A stretch of DNA of 64,000 bases from Puffinus mauretanicus (taxonomy: Eukaryota > Chordata > Aves > Procellariiformes > Procellariidae), in NCBI GenBank assembly GCA_023333565.1, contig JAJKFH010001865.1, forward strand, positions 5,766,001-5,830,000, read 5' to 3'. Positions 1 through 13,900 of this stretch are shown piece by piece. The position numbers were made by a program, and so were the translations under genes. The notes beneath the pieces are model-generated. The model had not been told where the DNA came from. It was given only the letters and a program-made list of their open reading frames with translations, and did no database searches. The stretch's first letter is position 1, and each line of letters begins with the position of its first letter.

Positions 1-2590
1 AAGGGATATGAAGGTTATTTACTAGGGAAAAAGAAGACATTATATGAAATTAATGGAGAAGAGGAAGATTGAGTTATAACAGCAGTTGCTCTATGGAGTC
101 TATGGTGTTTGGTATGCAACAGAGTTATTTTTTGTTTCTAGCTTCATTTTTGGAAGGAATTCTAATCTTTTAGAGGATTTTAGAGAAAGAGAGAGAGAGA
201 GAGAGATCAAAGTAGTACTTGGTCTATAAAAATATACTCCCATGTGTTACTTTATGTTTTTAAGTTTTATTGATTTATCTGAGTTAGTTCATTCTGATTT
301 GTGGAATTTGTTTTTTGTTTGTTTGCTTAGCTATGGGTTAGCACTGGATTAAGTCTACTACATTTCAGGAAATGCAAGACTAAAATCTTGGGTGTTTTGT
401 TATTCTGTTTTGGGGAGTATTTATCATGACTTTTTGGAAGTGTATTAGCAGATTTACATTTCCCACTCAATCACGGTTAGATTCATTTAGTGCTTTCTAG
501 ACTTTGGGGAATTTGCATCTAATGATGAGTTTAGTTAAGCTTGAGAGCATTTGAAGGCTAGGAGGCACCATTCTGATATGATTTCTTTCTGCCAGTGTAG
601 TTCATAACGGTTTAATGATTTGTTGTATAAATGTCTTGGTAGGGTAGTATGTGACAACTGGGATTACATGATTTGCAATTTGGTTTAGTATTAAAGAAAA
701 TTATTTCATTTTAACTGATAGTTTTTTTAAAAAAAATCAATGTATTTCTTAGACTAGTATCGCTCTTCAATAAAGGTCCATTTTGGTGGGACTCATAGGT
801 GTTCTTTCCGGAGTGAATGTGGTGATATGAGAGCACGTAGCTGTGTATTGAAGATTGTTTGAGACTGACTTTAAATGGTGACTGATTCAATGGAATAAGT
901 TGTGTTTGTGGGTTTTCTGTATATGACAAATTTGAAGTTGACCCTTTGGATGGTCATCACAGTGTCTAGGAAAATTATGTTTGTGTAGGCATATTCCAGA
1001 GTTAGCTTGATGGAAGTATAATACTTAGTTCATGGTGGAAATCAGTGATAAAGTACAGGCTTCTGGTGCAAATGGTGGAAACATATGTGTCCCACGGCTT
1101 TATCAAAGGCTTGGTGGTGCAGTTATTTTAAATTTCTTCTTCAGCACGTCTCATGAGAAAAGCAGTATATTTTGAGATTGTATCAGTGTATTATGTGTTG
1201 GTTGTTAAATGTTATTTCTTAAAAGATTGTTGTGGGCTAAGCAGAAATGTGTATCTCTGGACTGAACTGTGAACATTTTGTTTTGCTCTGATGAGTACTC
1301 CTGGTAGGACATGATGCCATCATGGACTGGGAGGCTGGCACACAGACTGGTGGTGGCATTCTTACTGCCCTGAAGGGTGGAAAGATGGATTATCTTGCAT
1401 AACTTTTCAGGAGAAGTCAGATGTATCTTGGAGAAAGTTTGCTCTTTGGATTATGAGAGAATGTCTTTAAGGATGGCTTAAAGTTAGTGCTGAAAAAATA
1501 ATTGGTATCGAGCGGCTTGTAGGTTCTAAGCAACTTGGATGTATGACATTATTTCCAGGCATAAAGAGACCACAGTCTTCAAAAAAATGCATCATTTTAG
1601 TAATGTTATGAATGCTGTTGTTGGCAGATTTCAATAGCAGCAAGTTAAATAGCTATGGCCTTTCTAATAGTGTCACTGGAGTCAAAAGGTTTTGAGGGAA
1701 TATAGGATAATTTGATCAATGAAAGGTCAAAGAAGAGGTGCGTTGGGGGAAACCTTTAGGGTTTTTTTTAATATCACTTGAATCGAAATTAACACATAAT
1801 TTTAGAGATTGACTTGAGTAGTATGAGTGCTATGAAGTTAAATATGCTATAATTGCTTCTTACTGATGTAATTTTAATTTATTACACCCATTAAGGAAAT
1901 TTTCTTGTTCTTTTGCTCTTTTTATTCTTTTTGTACCACTGATACTGGAAGCAGAGGTAGAGATAGTTCAAAATTTGACTGAAAGCATTATTGGCAAATG
2001 CCCCATTTTTGAGGTATCACTATGAATTCATAAATGATAAGATTTGACAGTGAAACCATGTTTCTTAAAGTCCTTCTTAAAATACAGTAGCTACTGAGTT
2101 GGCTGTCCTTTGCTAGAGCTAATCTGTGATTCAGGATAAGATTATGTCTGGAATTACTAATTCAGCAAGATTCAGAAGAAGCTCAGTTACAATATAATAA
2201 ATCTATTAAATATTCAATTTTATTTAGGAAGTGAAGGATTGACATAGAGAAAAATATATGCTTAAATAAGAGGATGAAATTGAAGATTCTTTGTGTTGCT
2301 TGCATTAAAAAAACCCTTTTTAAAGTTTCACAGAAATAACATTGACATTCAGATCTTCTAGTTGCAGCGTGACTAGTAATTTTCAGTAATTTCATATTGT
2401 AGGTATCATTCCCCATATTTGAGTGCACTGTTGCAACTGAACAAGTGTATATCTGTATATAAGTTAAGGAGTGAGAGGTCACTGTGGTGGGCATGTTTGG
2501 AAGATGGATGAATCAGGCCAGTTTCAAACTTCAGAGCACCCCTTTGCTTAACTGACATTCATTTGCAACACAATTTGTGCTAATGGTTAG
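1..2590. other. Non-coding AT-rich sequence
   Basis: I see no coding region in this stretch. Reading frames on both strands close quickly, except for short chance ORFs. The only distinct element is the GA microsatellite listed separately. No repeat family was recognised, although an old decayed element could be missed by eye. Confidence 0.6.
188..206. repeat. (GA)n microsatellite
   Basis: About nine uninterrupted GA units follow an imperfect purine-rich lead-in. It is a plain simple-sequence repeat, likely to vary in length between individuals. Confidence 0.9.
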
Positions 2591-2593
2591 CTC

Positions 2594-2797
2594 TTACTCA
2601 TTATCAATCATTATCACTAAGTATTCAAACAGATGGTCCTTAACGATCATATCCCACATTAGCTGTGCATGTACAGTCCCACGAGCGGATGCTGTGTCAT
2701 TAGCGCTGGTGGCTGTGGTCTGCACTGGTCTCAGTTGCTGAGGCTGCGGGGGCCGGGCTTCAGCCCTCTTTGATAGAGCGACCTTTCTCTTCCCCAT
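2594..2797 (-). other. Candidate small ORF, unknown, 67 codons
   Basis: This minus-strand frame runs from a true ATG (2795-2797) to a TAA. The ATG context is strong for a vertebrate start (A at -3, G at +4), and an in-frame TGA lies two codons upstream, so this ATG would be the real start. The product begins MGKRKVALSKRAEARPPQPQ, basic and proline/glutamine-rich, then has an acidic and hydrophobic tail ending FEYLVIMIDNE. The DNA is visibly richer in G and C than its surroundings. I do not recognise a family. It could be a first exon, a fragment of an old retrocopy, or chance. No splice donor or polyadenylation context was established. Confidence 0.15.
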
Positions 2798-4426
2798 TTT
2801 TCAGCACTCATCGTTGTTGTTTTATGCTTCTCACTTCCTCTTCAGAACAAAAGGCAGAGGATTTCATCTGGTCCAGGCAGTTCATCTCATCTTATTTTTG
2901 GGACTGGGACTTGTTCTGGCTCCAGCACACACATTCCCTGCCTTTGTTGCAGGTTTTAGTGCTTGCATATGTTTTCCTGTTCCCTGTTTTGCAACGACAC
3001 CACAAGTATCCTTCTGACCATGTGTACTTATATGGACTTTATAAGCATTTGCTCAGCATTAGAAAGTGCTCATCTGTTGTTACTGGTTATCCATTAGCAA
3101 TGTTACAGAATACTTACATACTGTCACTGGTTGTTTTACTGTGCTTGTGTTGGGATTCAAGTCAAGCAAATATTAATAACATCCTGCTTAGTTTATTTTC
3201 ATCTCATAGATGCAGCAAGCCTCTTTTTTGGTTACAGCACACTGAGGTATTTTTGTCTTGGAACTGGGGCTAGAAGTAGTAGAGGGGGGAATTTTCTGGT
3301 TCTGCTGAATGAGGTTCCCAAGGTGCTCAACAGGATTCCACAGAAGCAGGATTTATTTAAAATTATGTATTCATAGAATGGATTTTGGGGTAGTTGGCTG
3401 AAAATCTGGAATAAAAAAAAAATTTTTAATTTGTCTTTCCAAAGATATCACAGTGCAGTGTCAAACTTCCCGTGCCTATCTGCCCTTAAGTATAGTTTAC
3501 ATGGGCTCATCTTCTGGGAAGGAAAATAATAATGGGCTTGGAAAGTAAGAAGAGCCGGTATTCAGAATTTTGACATCTGGGCTCACCCTCACCTATTCAA
3601 GACTCTAAATGTAGGGGGTTGGCATTAAATTATTTCCTGCTTTTCTTTGTGGTATTCACTATATGTTTCAGTTGAGTTATCTAACATTTTTTATTTCAGT
3701 GAAACAGATTTTAGACTATTGACATCTTATTTATAGGCAGGAAGGGTTTTGGGGTTCTTTGTTTGTTTGTTGTTTTTTAAACAAAAAGCAGGCACTGGAT
3801 CCAAGTTGGGATTTTCAGCCATGAAATCAAGTTTTCTTAGAGGTTGCCTTATTCTTTGAAGATTCATATTCTTAGAATAAAAATGTACAATCTTGATCTT
3901 TTTCCACATTCTTATGTTCATAATTCAACAAAATATGGAAATAATTTAAAATTGCCAGTAGGAAAACGAGCATAAAATTGCATTGTAGCATGAGAATACA
4001 CTTCTTTATAAGGAAACAGTAGATTTACAATTATCAAGTTGTTCCTAAGGAAGGATAAATGCATTTTATATAACAAATTGGCATGGGAAATAATGTGGTA
4101 TCAGTTCTCATCTAAGTGCAGAACTCGCCAATTCCCTTCTAGGCTTGAACAAATATTACATGAGTGGGGGCTCTTGTAAAATGTTATGTTTTGAAATAGA
4201 TTTCATTAAGGGTTTCTAGTGATAATTTATTTCTTCCTTTATGCCTATGTCTCTTCTCATTCTAATAACGGATAGCTTATTTGCATATAAATAGATTTCA
4301 GTATTTGCTGAAGCAGAGACCTAATATGTTTCTCTTTTTTCCATGGACATTGTTAAATAAGATAGAATATTGCAGTGATCAGTAGTCATGAATTGTAATA
4401 ATTTTCTTGGTCAAAACTCTTTAGAG

Positions 4427-4444
4427 TGCATCAACTGCATCAAC
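4427..4444. repeat. 9-bp tandem duplication
   Basis: The unit TGCATCAAC occurs twice in direct succession and is followed by a partial third copy (TGC). It is a small replication-slippage product. Confidence 0.8.
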
Positions 4445-7402
4445 TGCGACACTTTTGTGAAGACCTCAGAGTTTAGATATTAGTTACAGTATCAAAACCA
4501 TGCAACATCTTTTGCTTCTGTAAAGGTGTTTTTCATGCTATTTCAGAAATATTTACTGATAGATACCAAAACTGGTGGCTCTTTGGGTACCTGTTCTTAA
4601 TTAGTACTTTGGTGTGTTTTCTTGCCATTTCTAATCTAGTAGTATGTGAATATTTTTATAATGCAAACATCACACTGCAAATGAATATAAGTTAGTTGTC
4701 TTTTGTTTTTCTGAATTATAATGATCTCATGGTTCTAACCACTTTTCCTTAAATTAGAGATATGCATTGAACAGAAACCTTTCATGGTATCATTCTGATA
4801 TACTGCAAATAAATAAATTTTAGTTATACTCCATTAAGGATGTGTGAAACCAGAGATCACTCTTAAGACTGACTTCTATTTACTAAAAATAATGGTCAAA
4901 TAAGATTTGATTATGAACTCTAAAAAACCCTCACAAAATATACAAGGCTGCATTCCAGATTCAAATGTGTCTTCCAGAAAGATGAATGGAAGAAACTATT
5001 CTGTACCACAGTATTACCCCAGACCTATATGTAAAAGTAAACTGCAGGCTTATACTTCATATGCCACTAATTTTTCAGTAGCTGCTACTTCAAATATGCT
5101 GCCTCTAAACCAAGTTCTAGCTGTATAGTTCTTTAAAAGACTCTGGGAGAAAGATAAACAGAGTGCCTCAACGAATTTAGTCAATGCTTCTTGTACACTA
5201 ACTCTGAGCACACTAGCATCTTAATTTTATGTATACAACTACCTGATATAAAGAAAAACAAGTGAAACAAGTGTGAGTGTGCTTCTGTACATGTGCATGT
5301 ATGTACATATCTTAACCACAAACATGCTTTTAGTGGAGAGTTTTAACGTGTGTGTCTGTAAGTTATTTTTACCAGCAGAGGTCACTCAGGGTAAAGTGAA
5401 CAATTGCTTCATCTTTTAAGAAAGACAACTTCATTACGGGCTGTGAGATGCACACTGAAAAGCATGCATCTTCAAAAGTGCACAAGCAACCTACACTTGC
5501 TTTTCCTTTCCTTCATGTTGCTGCATGTATTGAGAATAAAAGATCAAACATATTAAAAACTTGTAGGCTTACACTGATGCATACCAGAAAGTAATCAGCA
5601 AAAAGTTGGGCTGTAAGGGTACTTATTTTGTACTTTGCTTTATAAACCAACACAATAAATATGTAATGTTTATTTAATGTATTATTTTACCACAAAGAGG
5701 TAGCTTTCTATGTGTTCACCTAGTTTCTTGAACAAATTCTCATCCATCACCATCAATTAACACTTATTTTTTTAAAAGGTCAGTAAATAGTAATGATTAC
5801 CTGGAATTTATGATATTAAGTACTTTTTTTCCCTCTGCGTGATGACTTTGTAAATGGTGTTCTCTTAACAGATTTTCTTGTTATGTGTATTTAATTATAT
5901 CTAACACTTTTAGTTACAAAATACATTTAAAAATAGATTTTATTCCTATCACTGCTGTTTTAAGTCAGCTTTTTGAGAAGAAGGAGGATATATTCCTGTG
6001 TAATATTACTACAGTGAGTTGTGCAGTGTAACTGAGAATATATCGTGGCCTGCTGTGACGAAAGGGTACACTGCAGGATCTTTTTTTATTTGATAATGAT
6101 GTGTAAGCAGAAAACGCCCATCATGCTGTCAGAGCTCAGAGACTGACAGATATTTGTGAACTGAACAGAAGCAGTTGAAAGGTGATAAAAGTAGAAACTG
6201 ATGTTGCAGTTGCATTCACTTTTCTAAATGGAATTTCCTTTAAAGCCACCATCAAAATCAAAATAAGAATGAAGAATCAAAGTTATAATATACTGCAGTT
6301 GTCATGAATGAAATTGTTTTAAATATGACATGTCTTTCCTGGACACCAAATGGAAAACATTTGTCCAGTTGTCAGTCAACCCACAAAAGCTCAGTTATCA
6401 CCTATCTGAAGAAAATATGTAGGGTTTTTAATGTAACTGTAGGACTGGTTAGAGGATTGTGTGAGTCATTCTGGAACGGTTTGTCAAACCATTTGACATC
6501 AGAGTATCATACAGTACCTAGGCAAAATATAGGAAAATAAATTATTTTGGTGTTATTAATGCTATTTTTTGCGTTCTTTTTTTCTTGAAATCCGCATGCC
6601 TGGAGGCTAGGGTCTGTGTTTGGGACATTTCTTTGGGACATTTACAGGAGTCCACAGAATTTAAGCTCATACACAACTGAGTTGAAAAATTAAATAAGGA
6701 GGAGATAAAGAATAAACCTAATAAACTTTTATCTATATGTATGTCTTGTGGTTTTCTATAGCTTGCATCTTTACCCGATGTAAAACAACTTCGGAAAGCC
6801 AAAAGAACTGTCTGACCTTAGAGGTACCTCCTATTTAATTTAAGCTTTTAGGATAAGTCATAAGATACCTGGGAAAGAGCTTACTACTGGCGAGAGTACT
6901 TGCTTTCCCTTTTCTTTGTCCTATTGCCTTTTTTGCTTGGACGTCTAGGTCATAGAGTTCAAAATTCCTGAAGTTGCAAGGAATTGTAAAGAATAAAAGT
7001 CTAAGAATCACTTAAGTAGATACTTGTACTCCTCTGTATCTCATGAATGTATCTGATATTCAGAGAAACAGGAGTGGTGTAGTTCTCGAGCAATTCAGTG
7101 GGAAATGTTGGATTTCAGTCCTTTTTGACACCAGACAAATACAAATATATGCATGTATCTTGTATAATACCAACAGTTTAGGCACTCTAGAGAAAAGTTA
7201 AAAGAAAAGAATCATGTTCTGAGAAGGTTATGGCCTAGGGATGTATTCATACATATGATACTGCAGTTACTGTTAATGCATCTTTTGCGTTTTTTAACTA
7301 GATGGTAGTAAGTATTTTTCCATTTTTACCATTGAATGGTACGATAACTTCTTCATTTTCTGTAATATAAGAGTATCTTATCCTTTCTGCAGTACATTTG
7401 TT

Positions 7403-7424
7403 GTTAATATGTTAATATGTTAAT
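7403..7424. repeat. 8-bp short tandem repeat
   Basis: GTTAATAT is repeated twice with a partial third unit, inside AT-rich sequence. Confidence 0.75.
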
Positions 7425-7782
7425 AATATGAATCAGAAACATGCAAAGAATTTACATTAAAAATACAAAATCCTAATGTCCTTAATCCTTAGCCCCATAA
7501 AATTCTTTTGATTCATATATACGTACTGTTCAATTGTATCCAACTACAGTTCCACATACTGGAAGAAGTAACACTATACAATGCTTTCACATGCTCCAGG
7601 CACTAAAATTAAAACAGCAAAATGTTTTATTTTCTTTAAATGTTTCCCACCAGAGATTCAAGAGCCTCTTAGGTTCATAAGTTTCTACTTTTGATTCCCT
7701 TTCCCTTTCTCTGTCTGGATACAGATCTGCTGTAACGGCACCCCAAACAGTGTTCCAATGCTTAAGTAGTGAATGAGCTTAC

Positions 7783-7899
7783 CTGGTTTTACAGAAGTGG
7801 TATTGTGGTTTAGTGGATATTGCCTTTCGGCTTCTGGAATCCTTCTTCCACTGCTTGCAAAATTGTGCTGTGTGGAAAAATGATCTTGCTGCTATGTTT
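7783..7899 (-). other. Exon-like segment, unknown gene
   Basis: On the minus strand a pyrimidine-rich acceptor (CCCTGTTTTCTAG) precedes 117 bases, and a good donor (CCAG then GTAAGC) follows. One frame is open throughout: one base completes an upstream codon, then come 38 codons and two trailing bases. The peptide is basic, reads NIAARSFFHTAQFCKQWKKD at the start, and matches no family I know. A 39-codon frame open in one of three frames is common in such DNA, so the case rests on the splice signals. It could be an lncRNA exon or a chance pairing of cryptic sites. Confidence 0.12.
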
Positions 7900-9529
7900 C
7901 TAGAAAACAGGGTATGAAACCTCTTGCCTACTGCTGTGTAGAAACCTACACCATAAAAATGTATTTTTATATCTACTTTTTCCCACTATTTCTGTCTGCA
8001 TTCATCTAGAGTTTAGCATGCCTCTCCTGTGCATTAATAATTACAACATAATTGGAGTAACCAGAGCCCATAAATATATTTACTTTCACAACCCAAACAG
8101 AGAATGGCAAAAGATGAGCTTTGCAGCACGCTTAGAGGATTGACAAGTCGAGGCTCCAGACAAAGACTGTTTTTTCAGCAGCTTATTCTTATTACATGCC
8201 TCAGATCTTCTTAACTTAGGGTATTAGTTACATAAGCTACAAAAGGATCCCTTAGATAAGCATATAAAACTTTAACCTTGAAATGAGAAAGCTTACTGGT
8301 ATAGTCACAAATTACAGAATTATCCTTTGTAAAACACAACAGCCCATTTACTGCCTTCAGCTTCTCAATAATAGAAAATCTTACAAAAATTTAATCTTGA
8401 CATGATGAACATGTGAATAATTGTGGTAAAGTCCTTGTCCAAATGGGAAAAGAAAATATTCATTCATTTTCTGAGGAGTGGGTAGACAAAAGTTCCCCTG
8501 CCTTCATCTTTTGCCTGAGCATCTCATAATCTTGCAGAACCTAAGATTAGGACCCAAATGGTGTGGGAGGGGAAGGGACCCTCTTGGCTGGTGTGTTGGA
8601 CCCCGCATCCAACCCTCATCTCAGAAGGGGGGAACTTGAGCAGCAGTATGCAGAACAGTGTCACTGATAAGAAAGAGAGGGAGGAGAAGCTGGAATAGAA
8701 GACAACTTTGCTATATATGAGTCTTTAAAGAAAAGATTTATCACACACAGTTCAGCAGGAACTTTCTTGCTGAATTACACATTGGAAAAGATGTAGGCTA
8801 TATCTACAGATGTAGGCACTAAGGCAACTGCTGAGGAGAGAGAGTCTGCCCAAATTCCTGATGAGTGAAGACACTGGCACGTAGTATCTGTATAGCTGTG
8901 ATTTTTTTAAATAGAGAAATAGCCTTAAATGAAACAGAGCCTTCGGTATCTTTGCTGTATTGTGGTTTTTTCCCATGTAGATAACTGCTGTGAACTCTGA
9001 CTCTTTTACCTGTCTGACTCAATCACATACAGCTGAGACGAATTAAAAGCACTTGTGGATGTAAAAGCCGCTCTGTTACAGTGACAGTTTTCTTGAATGA
9101 GGGGAATGAGGGTAACAGTCTTTTGTCTAATAAGGTTGTAGTTCAAACAAAATATCTTAACATTCCCAAAGTGGGTGGTCCTTCCACCGCATAGCAGCAC
9201 TGAGTTTTGTTCAGCTATGTAGGCTCTCGCTTATCTGAGAAGCAGAGAAAAAACTACTGTCAGTGGCTTGGTAGGCAGAGTGATGTGGGAGCATGAATCC
9301 TAATAATTCCATTTACAACTCTAAATTGAACCTTCAGCCTGCTATTTTATTTTCTGAACTGTTGTTCAAGTAATCCATTTCATTATTGTCCAGTAATGTT
9401 TTTTGAACAAATCGTCTACCTAGTTGAAGGGATTAATGTAGCCCCAACTGCATCCTAACAAAAGGCTTCAGGTTTAAGTATTTAAAATGATTTGTGTGCT
9501 TTGTTTTTCTTTGTAGGACAAAATATGGA

Positions 9530-9555
9530 TTTTTTTTTTTTTTTTTTTTTTTTTT
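9530..9555. repeat. Poly-T tract (26 T)
   Basis: An uninterrupted run of 26 T. No retroelement body could be recognised on either side, so it need not be the tail of a minus-strand retrocopy. Confidence 0.9.
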
Positions 9556-10740
9556 GGTAAAGATTTTGGAGTTGTTTCATAATCATTTTACTTGAAACAG
9601 CAGTTTCTCCTGTAACATTTTGATTGTTTATAGCCCGGAAACAATTAATGTAATTTCCTTATTGTAAACAAAAATTAGATCACACAAGGCCAGTAAAGTC
9701 TGGTACAATCTTTTCTGTATCTGTTTGTATGCAATATTTTATTTTGCGTATTTCTTCATGTTTTATTAAAATATAGATTAGTTAGTAATAAGTCTCTGTT
9801 ATTTTGTGTCCTTCTGTTTTTTCTAATACCTCACTGACAGAAGTATTGGAAGAATAATAAACCTCCTGCTTCTTAGATGGGAATATATTATCTTCATTAT
9901 ACATTTGTTTTCCCATTTCTTGCTGCTGCATCAGAGTTCGGGGGAAGGAAGATCAGAATATATCAGAAACATAACTTCTCAAAACTCCTCTATGAAATTA
10001 CACTTTATTTTATGTCCTCTAATACACCTTTTTATGCCTGAGCTTTAATTCACAGTAGATTTTTCTAGCTTCTGTAAAATGTGGTAAAAGTAGCTACCAG
10101 TAATGTAGAGGAACAAGTGAATAATACATGGATAACAAATTCTTTCCTCATCACAAAGACAAATTCATGCTTCTGATCTAGTTTGGATTTTAAATCTCTT
10201 ATTTGCAAAAGCAATAATTCTCCAGACCTCTTCTAATGTAGAGTGTGAAGCCAGAAGCACAGATTTTCATTTTAAATTACCCATTCCTCATGTTCTCTGC
10301 TGTTTTTGCCCCGTAGCATTGGTTGACATTTCATAAAGAGTGAGCTACCATAGGGCTGGAAAGCATATAATTATAAGAATCACCCGCTTTTTTGATTTTT
10401 CCCATTATATACCAATCAGAATGCAGACATACTTTTCATAGGTATTTCATTTCTAATGAGAAGTTTTTATTCTTCATTGACCTGTGATTAAAGTGTGACA
10501 TTTTAGTAAATAAATGGAAGATACTTTCTACATAATTCAGCTCAGAGGTTATGCTTGAGAGGCTATGCAGGTCTTTGACCTGTGTCATGTGAGTAGCAGC
10601 ATAAGTAATTGAGAATATATTCTTAGATAAATACTGTATAGTACAGAAAATGCTTAATGTTTTAAAGCAGGTATAATATAGGAATAGAAAAAGATGACAT
10701 CAAGCAGCTTGTCAAATTATGTCTTTTTTATTACTCAATA

Positions 10741-10830
10741 CAGTGAGAGTGTATATAATATATAAAGTTAATAAATATAATGAATATAATAAAGTTAATG
10801 AATTAAGTAATTCATTATAAGTGTTTTATA
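10741..10830. repeat. AT-rich low-complexity block
   Basis: Nearly pure A and T. The phrase ATAAAGTTAAT recurs (about 10762 and 10790) with ATAATGAATATAAT-type spacing, so it probably grew by slippage. Confidence 0.7.
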
Positions 10831-10879
10831 GTATTAAAAGTTATATATGTGCTTTGAGAAAGGTTGTTTTGGTTTTTTT

Positions 10880-10907
10880 TTGTTTGTTTGTTTGTTTGTT
10901 TGTTTTT
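10880..10907. repeat. (TTTG)n microsatellite
   Basis: Six or so TTTG units preceded by a T run. It is a standard tetranucleotide repeat. Confidence 0.9.
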
Positions 10908-13900
10908 TAAGTAAGCTCACAACAAATGCTAAGAGCAGAAAACTTGTTAGGTATCAAACCACAGATGAATAATTTTCAAAACTAGTTCCCTAGAAAATGT
11001 GTGTTCATGTTCTATGAACTTAAGCAGATCTTGATCATAAGGTGATGTGTATTTTTCTTTCCATTCAGGCTAGCCATGGTCTAGACACACGGTTCCTAAT
11101 AAATGAGATTCTGATCCTGTTCTAATAGACTTTGTTGTTTGATTGAACGCTGCGTGCAGTCATTTCCTGGACACTGTCTAGGAAAAATACTCACTTATTT
11201 TTTATCACAGCAGTGCCTGGGAGCCTCTGTTGTGCTAGTTGCTGTACAAATACACAAAGTAAAGATCACTGAGAACACAAATGTTACACATCTGGGCTTG
11301 GGTAGAGATCAGAGAGTAAAAGGAAAAATACATGCATAGTGAAATTCCAGATTGATACTGGCAAAGTGAAAATTATAAAAGCATGATTTCCCATCTAGTG
11401 ATCCTTATGTAACAATCTCCTACTTTTATGGTTAAAATTAAATTAATCATGAAGCTCCTATTCTCCATTAACTAGTCACTGTAAGAAAAAACACCCATTC
11501 CACAGTAAAGGTAGAAACAGTCACTTGGAAACATAGCATAAAGTGTTTTGCATTTGCGCTAGGTAATGTAGTATTTTTATAGGAAAAGGAGTGTATGACT
11601 CAACATCTATCCAGGTGTAGTCATAAACATGTCTAATATTTCTCAGAAGCTGAAAGGCAACAGAGTACCTGCAATAAACTAAGTATGAAAAGAAAAAGAA
11701 CCTGTGAAAAGGGCTATTGTTTAGCTACTGGATAAGGAGAAGCTAAGATATATTTTTAAAACCCATGTTTTGAAGTGAATGTTATCAGTCTCATCCATAA
11801 AATTAATAAAATCTTTGTTCTGAAAGCTTTTAGAGCTCGGTTTGGCATTTTTCTCCTCACTTCCCTTTTCTGTTGGTCATACCAAGCTTGTAATTTCATT
11901 GTGTGTTAGGTGCACAAAGGTAGTATGAGCATCTAACTCCTGTACCCTGCTTTGATATTCTCAGTATAGATGGTTTAGAAAGAAAGGATTTTTAGCTCAG
12001 TTCCGTGTTTGATTAATAAAGTCCATCCTGACTACTGTTAAGAGCATATGATGCTCAACAGCTGAGTAAACAGGTTTTGATCTTTCTGTACTGGAACAAT
12101 GTTTTCTAAAATTTTTAAAAATTCTTATAAGAATGTATTTGAAGGAAGAGAGTAAGTATTTAAGTTTGCATGAAATGTTTACTCAGTGTACCTTCCTGGT
12201 TTTTGACTACATTGTCATTAGCTCTGAGAATTCCAGTAGGGTTTGGTTAGCTGGCTTTTGATTGACCCTTTCTTTTAATAGGCTTTTGGGAAACATATCT
12301 CCTCTATATGTTTTCAAATACTGGTGTGTGGGTTGGTTTTTTTTTTCCCCTTGCTTTTTTCTGGGGGGGTGGTGGTGGCTTTTTTTAAACAAAGTAGGTA
12401 CCTATATGCAGAATCAGAATTTTTCCCTAATGGTATTGTAATAATATAAAAAAAAATACTGAAGTATTCACAGCTTTTTGGAAAACATAGCAACAAAGTT
12501 ACAATGATTATAAAGAAAATAAGGAAATCTTCCTTCTTTGGAAGCAGTGGCGCTTTCCAAATTCATTGTAGGCACATAGGGGTACAGCAGTTATTTTCAT
12601 ATCTTCATTCTAATGTACTTACTGAGGCATTCTGTAAGCTAATAAACCAGTATGATTAAGCAAGGAGAACTTTAACTGAGGGTAAAATGGTGGAAAATCT
12701 CCTAGACAAGACTTGGAAACTTCACTGATCTAAGAAAGTTTAGGTGAGGTTGCCACAGACTGTCTTGCTCAGATGTGCTATGCTGGATTATTCAACATGG
12801 GTGGAGCTGCAGTAATGAGGAATGCATTGATTTCCTTTTTGGTGATGAAGACACAGACTGAAAACAAAACCACCAACCCCAACATGTCCAACATATTAGT
12901 TCCCAATGTGATTCTGCAGACTCATAATCCCTAATGTCCTGTGAAGATATCACCTGGTTCTTACTGTTTTACTATTATCACATTTGGTCCCTTCTATTTT
13001 AGCTAATTTGTTGCCAGAAATGCCAGAGTCCCTACAGAATGGAGACTGGACTAACACCTCTCACCCAATAATTCTTCTAAAACAAAGCTAAGCCATTTTG
13101 TCAGGATGGTGTGAGTATGTCTATACTACTTCACAACAGCCTCCTCCAGAAGATTTAAATGCATGATCTGTTTCTGATACTATTGCAAATATTATTTTTA
13201 AAAGGTTAACTATCCTACTAACACATTTTTCCCCAAAAGATAATAAGAGGTGTGTCTATTTACAGAATTAGATGAAGAAATGTTTCAGACTTAAAACAAA
13301 ACAACCTCCCCCAGAACAAAGTTATTAATTTAATAATTTCATTACTACTCCTCTCTAATTTTATAGGTCTAGGGACATACAATCCTGTGATGAAGTCAGC
13401 TTCCCACATTTCTGCATCTGTTCCCAAAGGAACAAAGAGAGACCACTGCTGGCCCTGGACCGTACCAGGTTTGTCAGTACAGGCATTACTAGACATGTAT
13501 TGGGGCTGACTTTGCCTGAACGCAGCTAGACTGATAATTTTTATTCTGAATTTTCCTGATGTAAATGTAAGCCAACACGATTTTGGGGCTCAGTCTATAT
13601 GTAGATATAATAGTATCATACCAAGGAATTACTTATAAGTAATGATTTAGGCAATTAATAATTTATCCTGAAAAAAGCAGGTGGGACACTATAGTCAGTA
13701 GAAACCTAGGTCTTTAAAAAAACTTTGTAGCTGCAGGTTCACTTAAAACACTTCAAAATATCGGGTCCTTCGCAGTTCCATAAAGTACTTTTAAAATGTA
13801 CAACTTCTGAAATATTTTACAGATACAAAAAATGAAACTATTGTTTCATCTAGAGATAATGAATTTTAGGACTTTTTTCATTTTAGTTTGCAAACTTTTA

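Larger units (their letters stand above)
3280..7780. other. Non-coding AT-rich sequence
   Basis: No coding region is supported here. The stretch holds a 9-bp duplication at 4427-4444 and an imperfect TG/TATG-rich run near 5270-5310. The block at 5440-5700 has the mixed, unrepetitive texture often seen in conserved non-coding DNA, but that cannot be judged without an alignment. Confidence 0.5.

Noticed and set aside
2770..3273. Plus-strand open frame of 167 codons
   Set aside because: It begins at a TTG, not an ATG, and the product is an aromatic/leucine-rich string without a domain. Long T-rich, stop-poor runs produce such frames in AT-rich DNA.
7795..7870. tRNA-like phrase GTGGTTTAGTGGATATTGCC
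   Set aside because: It resembles an A box, but no B box or cloverleaf pairing could be found.
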